From a candidate division NC10 bacterium SPGG6 (GTDB lineage: Bacteria; Methylomirabilota; Methylomirabilia; Methylomirabilales; CSP1-5), in NCBI GenBank assembly GCA_001643535.1, contig LXTG01000074.1, positions 891-17,637 of the forward strand: DNA of 16,747 nucleotides, in the 5' to 3' direction. This document shows, piece by piece, positions 10,587-16,747 of this stretch (its first letter is position 1; every line of letters begins with the position of its first letter). The notes below the pieces were generated by a model. The model saw nothing but the letters and a program-made list of their open reading frames with translations. It was not told the origin of the DNA and did no database searches. The position numbers and the translations under genes are program-made.

Positions 10587-11074
10587 CCCTCTCCTTCTCT
10601 GATGCGTTGGAGGAGCTGGCTGCTGGAGGCCCCCTCCACATAGGGGAGGGTACAAACCCGTCCCCCCCGACGCTCGACGATCTGGCGCCCGACCACCTGA
10701 TCCATCGGCCAATCTCCCCCCTTCACCAGCAGGTCCGGCTCGAGCGCCCCGATGACCTTCTCGGGATCGGGTTCCTCAAAGATGAGGACATAATCGACCG
10801 CGGCCAAGGCGGCGACAAGCTCGGCGCGCTCCTCATGGGACATCACGGGTCGATCCGGCCCCTTCAAGGCGCGGACCGAGTCGTCACTGTTGATCGCCAC
10901 GATCAGAACATCCCCCAAGCGCCTGGCCTGATCGAGATAACGCACGTGACCTCGATGGAGCAGGTCGAAGCAGCCATTGGTAAAGACCACCTGCTTTCCC
11001 TGTCGGCGGAGGTCGTGCACAGTGGCCACGAGCTCCTCCAGCGTCTTCACTTTCCCTGCATAGGCCGGCAGCAT
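10583..11074 (-). CDS. rfaE2: D-glycero-beta-D-manno-heptose 1-phosphate adenylyltransferase (RfaE domain II)
   Basis: This is a stand-alone nucleotidyltransferase of 163 residues, equal to the C-terminal half of E. coli HldE. It transfers AMP from ATP to heptose 1-phosphate, giving the ADP-heptose used in the LPS inner core. The cytidylyltransferase-fold signature TNGCFDLLHRGH (32-43) contains the HxGH motif (H40, H43), and LKGPDRPVMSHEERAE (70-85), LLVKGGDW (115-122) and VEGASSSQLLQRI (146-158) fit the family. The kinase half (RfaE1/HldA) is not in the window, so the pathway is split across loci. The ATG at 11074 fits the usual family N-terminus, but its ribosome site is weak; a GTG at 11050 is possible. 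The end overlaps mfd by 4 bases (ATGA). Confidence 0.92.
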
Positions 11075-11117
11075 GCCACGTTCCCATTCGGTTGTTTGGT
11101 AGAGGTCTTGTCCGGAA

Positions 11118-12005
11118 TTACCTGGAACTCTCCCCCCTCGACTCTTCCCAATCTTCAATCACGGCGGCGGCCAAGAGGGGAAACAAAATCTCGTGGTGTC
11201 CGGTGAGGGCGTAACCCTGGCCGGCTCCCGCCACCGGCCGGTGGACGACGTTCTGCGTCGGGCGGTAGTGCTGCAGAAAATCCATATTCACAGTCGTGAA
11301 GTCTGTTACCGCATGTCCCAGATTCCGGGCCACCGCCACCGCCTTCATGAAGACTTCGGGGAGCAGGACCGCGGAACCCACGTTGAGATACACGCCGCCG
11401 CCACCCAGCTCCGCCACCGCTGCCGTGAAAAGCCGAAAGTCAAGATGGCTCGTCTCGCCGATGGCGGCCCCGTCGCACGAGGGGTGCATGTGGATCACAT
11501 CGGTCCCCACCGCCACGTGAACCGTGACCGGAAGATGAAGACGAACCGCCGCGGCACAGAGGCTCAACGCGAGCAGGATCCGCCCGGTCTCTTCCACCAT
11601 CCCGAACTCCCCGGTTCGCAGCATCGGCTCGACCTCCTCAGAGGTAAAACCGGCGTACGCGAGCTCGAAATCGTGAATCGGGCCGGCCCCGTTCATGGCA
11701 ATGGCGCTTACGATCCCCCGCTCCATGAGATCGATCACGACCGGCGAGAGCCCTACCTTGATGACGTGGGCGCCCAACCCCAGGATCACCGGCTTGCCGG
11801 CCCGCCGCGCGCCTACCATGGCGGCCACCACCCCCCGAAAGTCTTGCGCCCCCAAGATATCAGGGAGGGTCGCCAGGAAGTCCCGAAAGGCTCCTCCTTG
11901 CCGCCAGACCCGTGCCAGGGCGGTAGCGGAAACCTTACTCGGCCGTTCCCCGAGGGGATACGTCTTCACTCGTCGGAGGTCGATGGGCTTCAGTGCCTCG
12001 TCCAT
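11118..12005 (-). CDS. Deoxyhypusine-synthase-fold protein of unknown role
   Basis: This 295-residue soluble protein has no signal peptide or membrane segment. Its layout recalls deoxyhypusine synthase (DHS): KPVILGLGAHVIKVGLSP (71-88), GIVSAIAMNGAGPIHDFE (97-114), which parallels the DHS 'TTAG...HD' NAD-site segment, VGTDVIHMHPSCDGAAIG (166-183), and GGGGVYLNVG (201-210), which parallels the DHS GGGVVKHH active-site loop. In that alignment the catalytic lysine is replaced by leucine (L207) and the histidines are absent. It is also shorter than typical DHS, so normal hypusine or homospermidine chemistry is doubtful. The conserved-looking YALTGHHEILFPLL lies near the C-terminus. The gene sits 3 bases after the otsB remnant and 43 before rfaE2. 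The start has GGGGT 7 bases upstream. I see the fold by motif resemblance only; the function is unknown. Confidence 0.6.
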   Translation of the reverse strand: MDEALKPIDLRRVKTYPLGERPSKVSATALARVWRQGGAFRDFLATLPDILGAQDFRGVVAAMVGARRAGKPVILGLGAHVIKVGLSPVVIDLMERGIVSAIAMNGAGPIHDFELAYAGFTSEEVEPMLRTGEFGMVEETGRILLALSLCAAAVRLHLPVTVHVAVGTDVIHMHPSCDGAAIGETSHLDFRLFTAAVAELGGGGVYLNVGSAVLLPEVFMKAVAVARNLGHAVTDFTTVNMDFLQHYRPTQNVVHRPVAGAGQGYALTGHHEILFPLLAAAVIEDWEESRGESSR

Positions 12006-12008
12006 GTT

Positions 12009-12290
12009 TTACCCCATCAGCCGCTTCCGGAGCTCTCCCGCGATCCGGCCAAGAATCGGTTGCACCGCCGCAGACCCCCCAGCCTCCGGCCGCCCACAAT
12101 CCCGACGGGCCACCCAGCCATCGCGGGCGAGGGCCTGCAGCGTCGTGCGGGGGGACGAGGAGAGACGGGCGAGCTCCGGGCGGCTGGCAATACGGCTCAA
12201 GGTGCCATCGAAATCGAAGAGGAGGACGATCTGTCCCGCCTGCCGGATCCCCGCGACACAGCGGTTCCAAATCCGGAAGAGATGAATCAT
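12009..12290 (-). pseudogene. otsB: Truncated, frameshifted trehalose-6-phosphate phosphatase remnant
   Basis: The open frame encodes 93 residues starting MIHLFRIWNR. Residues 21-60 carry the HAD motif I, LLFDFDGTL (D26 nucleophile, D28 acid/base), and then SRPELARL, as in OtsB. After about residue 60 the frame loses similarity. The next frame, read from 12112 down to 12065, gives WPVGIVGGRRLGGLRR, which resembles the OtsB motif-II segment (VAVVSGR then LADLRRR). A single-base shift near 12110-12120 therefore seems to have broken the gene. The remaining motifs (lysine and GDD regions) and about 150 residues are absent, because the next gene starts 3 bases later. The ATG still overlaps the otsA stop (ATGA). 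A truncated small protein cannot be excluded, but phosphatase activity is very unlikely. Confidence 0.7.
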
Positions 12291-13768
12291 AGCCGGCCGC
12301 GACGGACCCGTCTCAGCTCAGTGAGCATCTCCAGAGCCCACCGGTAGATATCGTGATCCCGGATTTGTTCCTGGAGCCACCGGCAGCGTCTCACCCGCTC
12401 CTCCCGGGGCATCTCCAATCCCTGGCGGATGGCCTCGGCAGATCCCTCGATGTCGTACGGGTTAATCGGCAAGGCCTCGGTGAGCTCCCGGTTTGCACCG
12501 GTGAATCGGCTCAGGATAAGAACGCCCGGCTCCTCCCCTTGCTGCGTGGCGATAAACTCTTTGGCGACCAAATTCATCCCATCATGCAGCGCCGTCACGA
12601 GGCAGACATCCGCCATCGCCAGATAGGCCAGCACCCTGGGGTAACTGACCTGTTGATCAAAAAGGACTACCGGCTGCCAGGTCTCTGTCCCGTACTTCCA
12701 GTTGATCTCTTCCACCTGCTGGGCGATCTCGCCCCGGAGTTGCCTGTACGCAGGGAGGTGGATCCGGCTGGGGGCACCAACCCCCAGGTACACGAACCGT
12801 CCGAGGTATCGGGGGTAGCGCTCGAGGAACCGATCGATGGCCTGGAGGCGCTCGACGATCCCTTTGGTGTAGTCAATCCGGTCCACCCCCACTGCCAAGA
12901 ACTCCGGCCGCCCCCCCAAGAGTCGTTCGATCCGACGGGTCTCTTCAACCACTTCGGGTGAGTCGAGGTCCTGGACGATGCGATGGTAGTCAATACTGAT
13001 GGGGAACGGCCTGACCAGCGTCGTACGCCCTCGGTATTGGACTGCCGACTGGTCGGTGATGATCTTGGCCTCTAGTTCATTGGCCACCGTGGCCAGGAAG
13101 TTATCACAGTGGTAACGGATGTGAAATCCGAGCAAATCACTCCCCAGCAGGCCTTCTAACAGCTCCCGCCTCCAGGGGCAGATGCGAAAGACCTCGGGGT
13201 TCGGCCACGGGATATGCCAGAAATGGGCTACGCTCAGGTCCGGACGCGCCGCCTTCAGAAGCTGCGGGCAGAGGGCCAAATGGTAATCCTGGGTCCAGAT
13301 GAGAGCCCGCCCGGGACCGGCCTCCTTCAGGGCCGCATCGGCGAAGAGCCGGTTGACCCCCTGATAGTGCTGCCAGTCGGCGGCGCGAAAGATCGGTCGG
13401 GTAAAGGCCGTATGACAGAGGGGCCACAAGACCTCATTGGAGAAGCCGTTGTAATACCCCTCCTCCTGTTCCTTGGCGAGCCAAACCCGCCGAAGGCTGT
13501 ATTGGGGATCCTCCGGCGGGACCCGGACCCGCCCGTCCTCATCTGTCACATTCCGGTCCGCCTCGGTCTGCCCGGCGGCCACCCAGCATCCCTTGGCCAC
13601 CCGCAGCACCGGGTCGAGCGCCACCACCACCCCGCCGGCCGGCCGGCGCCAAATGATCCGGTCCCCTTCATAGGTGTGCATGTACGGCTGACGATTGGAG
13701 ACAACCACCACCCGGGTGGCCTTCACCTTTGTTCTCACAAAGTCCTGTAAGGCTTCGCGGTGACTCAT
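12287..13768 (-). CDS. otsA: GT20 family glycosyltransferase, trehalose-6-phosphate synthase-like
   Basis: The family joins a nucleotide-activated glucose to glucose 6-phosphate, giving trehalose 6-phosphate. The protein has 493 residues from ATG 13768 (AGGA 6 bases before it). GT20 elements seen are VVVSNR (21-26), PAGGVVVAL (43-51), YYNGFSNEVLWP (105-116), DYHL (161-164), FWHIPWPNPEVFR (183-195) with the catalytic-type H185, VDRIDYTKG (295-303; R297/K302 for the nucleotide-sugar phosphates) and LHDGMNLVAKEF (395-405). It departs from OtsA in WTQDYHL, where WxHDYHL is usual, and in the HIPWPNPE segment. A related product such as glucosylglycerol phosphate therefore remains possible, since GgpS belongs to the same family. 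The OtsB-type remnant downstream favours trehalose. The stop overlaps that remnant by 4 bases. Confidence 0.88.
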   Translation of the reverse strand: MSHREALQDFVRTKVKATRVVVVSNRQPYMHTYEGDRIIWRRPAGGVVVALDPVLRVAKGCWVAAGQTEADRNVTDEDGRVRVPPEDPQYSLRRVWLAKEQEEGYYNGFSNEVLWPLCHTAFTRPIFRAADWQHYQGVNRLFADAALKEAGPGRALIWTQDYHLALCPQLLKAARPDLSVAHFWHIPWPNPEVFRICPWRRELLEGLLGSDLLGFHIRYHCDNFLATVANELEAKIITDQSAVQYRGRTTLVRPFPISIDYHRIVQDLDSPEVVEETRRIERLLGGRPEFLAVGVDRIDYTKGIVERLQAIDRFLERYPRYLGRFVYLGVGAPSRIHLPAYRQLRGEIAQQVEEINWKYGTETWQPVVLFDQQVSYPRVLAYLAMADVCLVTALHDGMNLVAKEFIATQQGEEPGVLILSRFTGANRELTEALPINPYDIEGSAEAIRQGLEMPREERVRRCRWLQEQIRDHDIYRWALEMLTELRRVRRGRL

Positions 13769-13939
13769 TGGCGTCCTACACCCATACGAAGGATGGCTTC
13801 CCAGCAACGCGCTGCGACCCAACGGACCCCCCAGATTCGACTCGGAGGACCACCCACGCAAGTCGCGCACGGCAAGGCAACTAGAAAGCTGGACGGACAA
13901 AGACAGGAACCCTGCGGGCCGTCGACGTTTCTGAGCCCT

Positions 13940-13968
13940 TTTCTACCAGAAAACCCCGAGTGGGTCAA
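13940..13968 (-). promoter_or_regulatory. Promoter candidate for the otsA-to-surA operon
   Basis: On the minus strand, TTGACC (13963-13968), a 17-base spacer and TAGAAA (13940-13945) lie 20 bases after the stop of the AsmA-like gene. A transcript from here would carry a leader of about 165 bases before the otsA ATG. No recognised riboswitch or gene was seen in 13769-13939; there is only a small CAGC...GCTG hairpin. Confidence 0.55.
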
Positions 13969-13987
13969 TCCCGTCGCCTGTTTCTCG

Positions 13988-16747
13988 TTAGGGACTCCCG
14001 GACTTCTCGGCGGGTGACAGCTCCCTGGGCAGCTCTAACACGCGATGGAGGATGCCAAAGACCCCCCGCCCGAGGGACTCCTCGGGGACCGCAGCAACCT
14101 CGGGATTGGCCAGAGGTCCCTTGACCTCCACGGCGACCACCAGGACGCTCTCTTCCTTCCCAAAGAGGAGGCGGCCGAGGAGGGGGATCTTGTTGAGCCG
14201 AAGGAAACTGACCGCCTTGTCCACGATCGTGAGGGGCTGTACGCCAAGGAGCATATCCACCTCCCCGCGCCCCAGGTCGATCTTTCCGACCCCACTGACA
14301 TTGGCCGTGTTCGAGACGAACTTGAGGTCCTGGGTCTCCGCAACCCCCCCTTTCAGATCAAAGACCGCATCGAGGCGATCATACGGAATCCCTCCAGAAG
14401 GGTCCGGGGTCAGGTTGAGAATTCGGACGATGTGGGCCAGGACGGTATAGCGCCGCACCTTCCCCTCCCTCAAGGCCAGTCTGAACTTTCCTCTGACGGA
14501 CTGTTGCAGCTCCTCCCAGCGCTTCCCCTCGGCCGTCACCTTCCCCCAGAGAGCCATCCGACCGGTCACACGCGCCTTACCCTTCTTTTCCCAGGTAAAG
14601 ACCCGTCTCGCGTCTGCCCCATCCAACTGGAGATCGAGGACCCACCGCCATCCTCTCCCCCGTCTGCGGGATGCAGTCCCGGAGAACTTCACCTCCCCCC
14701 CGGCCCATCTCCCGATCAGCCTCGGGATTCGGATCTTCGTGCCTTTGAAATCCATCTGCCCTGTGATCCCTTGAATCTTCTCCGGATGTCCTTTCAAACG
14801 GAGACGGGCCCCTTGCAATTTCACTCTCCCCTGATACCGGGGAGACGCCCAGGACCCGGAGACCTTCAGCTTTAAGTCAGCGGCTCCACTCCCCCCGGCA
14901 ATCAGCTCCTGCGCACGAAGGAGCCCCAGAGGGATTTTGCCATCTACATCGACATCCACTGCCCCGCGAAAGGCGATCTTTCCCCGAGCGTTCAGCCACC
15001 CCCCCTTCCCAGTCACAGCGAGGGAGGCAATGGTCAGGGTGTCCTTCGTCATCTCGAGGTGAATGGGTTGAGTCGTGTGAAAGGTCTGTCCGTGCAAGCG
15101 AAGGGAGGGGGCCTCAAGGTCGAGGGTAATCTGGGATGGACGGCGCGCCTTGAGATTCCCAACCACCCGGGCTGTCCCGGAACCGGTGCCCCGACCCCCC
15201 TCCAGGAGAGAAAAGCCTGTGAGCGCAAAGAGGGGGGCCAAGTCCGCCCGCTTCATGGTGACCTCCACATTGTAGGCATAGGGGCGGAAAGCCTCCAAGC
15301 TTCCCGATGCGGAGTACCCCCGCTTCGGGAGGACCAATTCAGCGGTCATCTTCCGGTCCTGCAGCAGTAAGCTCCCCCGACCGCTCCCCAGGGGGATGGT
15401 GGAATACCGGAGGTCCGTCAGCTCGTAGTCCGCGTGAATCGTCGGGTTCTCGAGGCGACCCTCTCCTCGTATCTCCACCCGCATCTGGCCCCCGAGGCCC
15501 GTTCCAGCCAAGAGGCGAAACCGCTTGAGCGAAAGGCCTGGTGCGGCCAAGTGAAAGGTAGTCTCACGGTCCTTGAGGTGGATGACACCGCTCCCGGTCA
15601 CCTGATCGGCACCCCGGGTGAGGCGGACCTCTTTGAAAAGGAGACGGGTGGGCTCCAACACCAGGTCTGCGTCCACGGCCTGCCAAGGCTCCCCAAGCAG
15701 GGTGGCATCCTTGAGCTTGACATGCCCGCGGCCCTCAAGCCGCGCCGGGACGCCCTCTACGCTTGCGTCCAGCGTCATCTGGCCCGCCAGGGGGATCTCC
15801 GTCGGAACAAAAAAGGAGAGGAGATCCCGGGCTGCTCCCCTCACCTGTCCCTCGGCCTCGATCCGGAGATCGTGTTTCAGGTCTAACGGCGCCTGCTTCT
15901 CCGCCAGGGCCAAGCGGAGGTGCAGGGTGCCGCTACTTTTTCCCTTCGTGACGAGCAGACGGGGGGCGATCAAAGTCCGGTTCTCTACTCGGATCTCTCC
16001 GCTAATCTGGCGGAAATCTCTCCCCAGGAGACGGGGGGCATCCCAGGTGAGGGTCCCCTGAAACGTGGGACTCTTGAGTGGCCCCCTCACCCGCCCCACC
16101 ACTTTGGCCTTTCCTCCCAGCTCCTTTTTCGCCATCAGGAGACGTCCAACCAGATCCGCCCGGGGGAACCTTCCCGACACCTCGAGGTCCAACTCCTCCC
16201 ATAGAGATCCCTGTATGGTCAGACGGTTGGGCGGAAGATCCACCTGAAGGCGCTCAAGAGAAAGGCGTCCGCGGTCAGCTTTCACGAGTCCTTCCGCCGT
16301 CCCTGCAATCGAGGGCTGACCGCGGCGCTGGAGCGAGGTCACCTGAAAGGTCACCTGGGCCGTGAGACCCGCAGTCGTCCCGCCTTGGCCTTCCGCGACG
16401 GCCTGGACCGCGAGCATCCCGGACACCGGGAGCCCTCCCGGACCCGAAGGCGTGAACAAGTCAAGATCGAGCCTCTCCCCTTGGATTTCGGCGGCGTAGC
16501 TCAAGTCCTTCCACTGGAGGTGGAAAGTCCCCGACACCTCGCCCGGTGAAGAGAGGAGGCTCAAGTCTTTCCCCTGAACCCCCTCTCCGTCAGCGGAAAG
16601 CTTGATCCCGAGGTCGGGCCACTTAGCACCCCTTACCAAGGCGACTCCCTGGAAGCGGGGGGCCTGTGCCGATCCGGTCAGTTTCCCTCCAAGCCGGATC
16701 GTCCCCGGCAAAGAGACAAGGGAGGTCAAAGGAAGTTGAGCGCTAAG
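13988..16747 (-). CDS. AsmA/TamB-like large envelope protein, C-terminal part (partial)
   Basis: The frame is open from the right edge to a TAA at 13988-13990, giving the last 919 residues of a longer protein. The N-terminus, where AsmA-like proteins have their membrane anchor, lies outside the window. The visible part is built of repeated short beta-strand units of the kind 'GxVxGxLxxPxxxGxxxL' (for example VVGRVRGPLKSPTFQGTLTW and KLKVSGSWASPRYQG). This is the pattern of the bridge-like AsmA/TamB/YhdP proteins that span the periplasm and move lipid to the outer membrane. The C-terminal 130 residues (IPYDRLDAVFDLKGGVAETQ, then VSGVGKIDLGRGEVDMLL and VEVKGPLANPEV) fit the AsmA-like C-terminal domain. 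Which family member it is cannot be settled without the N-terminus. The otsA promoter candidate begins just beyond its stop. Confidence 0.8.
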   Translation of the reverse strand, partial: LSAQLPLTSLVSLPGTIRLGGKLTGSAQAPRFQGVALVRGAKWPDLGIKLSADGEGVQGKDLSLLSSPGEVSGTFHLQWKDLSYAAEIQGERLDLDLFTPSGPGGLPVSGMLAVQAVAEGQGGTTAGLTAQVTFQVTSLQRRGQPSIAGTAEGLVKADRGRLSLERLQVDLPPNRLTIQGSLWEELDLEVSGRFPRADLVGRLLMAKKELGGKAKVVGRVRGPLKSPTFQGTLTWDAPRLLGRDFRQISGEIRVENRTLIAPRLLVTKGKSSGTLHLRLALAEKQAPLDLKHDLRIEAEGQVRGAARDLLSFFVPTEIPLAGQMTLDASVEGVPARLEGRGHVKLKDATLLGEPWQAVDADLVLEPTRLLFKEVRLTRGADQVTGSGVIHLKDRETTFHLAAPGLSLKRFRLLAGTGLGGQMRVEIRGEGRLENPTIHADYELTDLRYSTIPLGSGRGSLLLQDRKMTAELVLPKRGYSASGSLEAFRPYAYNVEVTMKRADLAPLFALTGFSLLEGGRGTGSGTARVVGNLKARRPSQITLDLEAPSLRLHGQTFHTTQPIHLEMTKDTLTIASLAVTGKGGWLNARGKIAFRGAVDVDVDGKIPLGLLRAQELIAGGSGAADLKLKVSGSWASPRYQGRVKLQGARLRLKGHPEKIQGITGQMDFKGTKIRIPRLIGRWAGGEVKFSGTASRRRGRGWRWVLDLQLDGADARRVFTWEKKGKARVTGRMALWGKVTAEGKRWEELQQSVRGKFRLALREGKVRRYTVLAHIVRILNLTPDPSGGIPYDRLDAVFDLKGGVAETQDLKFVSNTANVSGVGKIDLGRGEVDMLLGVQPLTIVDKAVSFLRLNKIPLLGRLLFGKEESVLVVAVEVKGPLANPEVAAVPEESLGRGVFGILHRVLELPRELSPAEKSGSP

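Noticed and set aside
10587..10712. Longer mfd start at a TTG inside rfaE2
   Set aside because: The extension is Gly/Arg/Pro-rich shadow of rfaE2. The ATG at 10586 has a GGAGAGGG site and a normal Mfd N-terminus.
11075..11158. Longer rfaE2 start at a TTG at 11158
   Set aside because: It would overlap the upstream gene by about 40 bases and add residues with no family similarity.
11193..12347. Open frame of 384 codons on the plus strand
   Set aside because: It is antisense to the DHS-fold gene and the otsB remnant. The product is Arg/His/Pro-rich without motifs or a convincing ribosome site.
13769..13900. Longer otsA start at a TTG at 13900
   Set aside because: The extra 44 residues have no GT20 similarity. 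The ATG at 13768 has a ribosome site and a family-typical distance to VVVSNR.

Overview
This is a GC-rich window from a Gram-negative-type bacterium. It carries FtsEX with an EnvC-type amidase activator, a SurA-like periplasmic chaperone, an ADP-heptose (LPS core) enzyme and a very large AsmA/TamB-like protein, all of which imply an outer membrane. The ftsE-ftsX-envC-ctp order, the dense packing and the base composition resemble NC10/Methylomirabilota, Rokubacteria or Deltaproteobacteria-like lineages. That placement is an impression from gene content, not a demonstrated assignment. No tRNA, rRNA, CRISPR array, transposase or prophage gene was seen.

Left part (1-6003). A membrane-anchored TPR protein runs off the left edge on the minus strand. 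It is divergent from a plus-strand cell-envelope cluster: ftsE, ftsX, an envC-like LytM-domain protein, a C-terminal processing protease (S41) and tsaD. FtsEX and the EnvC-like protein should form the complex that switches on cell-wall amidases at division. The protease has its own promoter candidate and a perfect Shine-Dalgarno. tsaD (tRNA t6A synthesis) is separated from it by an unusual repeat.

Centre (6004-13987). A second repeat separates tsaD from a convergent, tightly packed minus-strand operon. Read in its own direction it is otsA-like GT20 glycosyltransferase, a broken otsB remnant, a deoxyhypusine-synthase-fold protein of unknown role, rfaE2/hldE nucleotidyltransferase, mfd and a surA-like PPIase. 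Several junctions overlap (ATGA, ATGA, TGATG), so translation is probably coupled. A good promoter candidate lies upstream of otsA.

Right part (13988-16747). The C-terminal 919 residues of an AsmA/TamB-like protein run off the right edge on the minus strand.

The most unusual features are four. First, two heptanucleotide-phased inverted repeats of different sequence but the same design flank tsaD. Second, the trehalose-phosphatase gene is decayed: motif I lies in one frame, a motif-II-like segment in another, and the rest is missing. Third, the DHS-fold protein seems to lack the catalytic lysine of true deoxyhypusine synthase. Fourth, the LytM domain of the EnvC homologue has lost zinc ligands in the pattern expected of a non-enzymatic amidase activator. 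The other genes are ordinary housekeeping envelope and repair genes.
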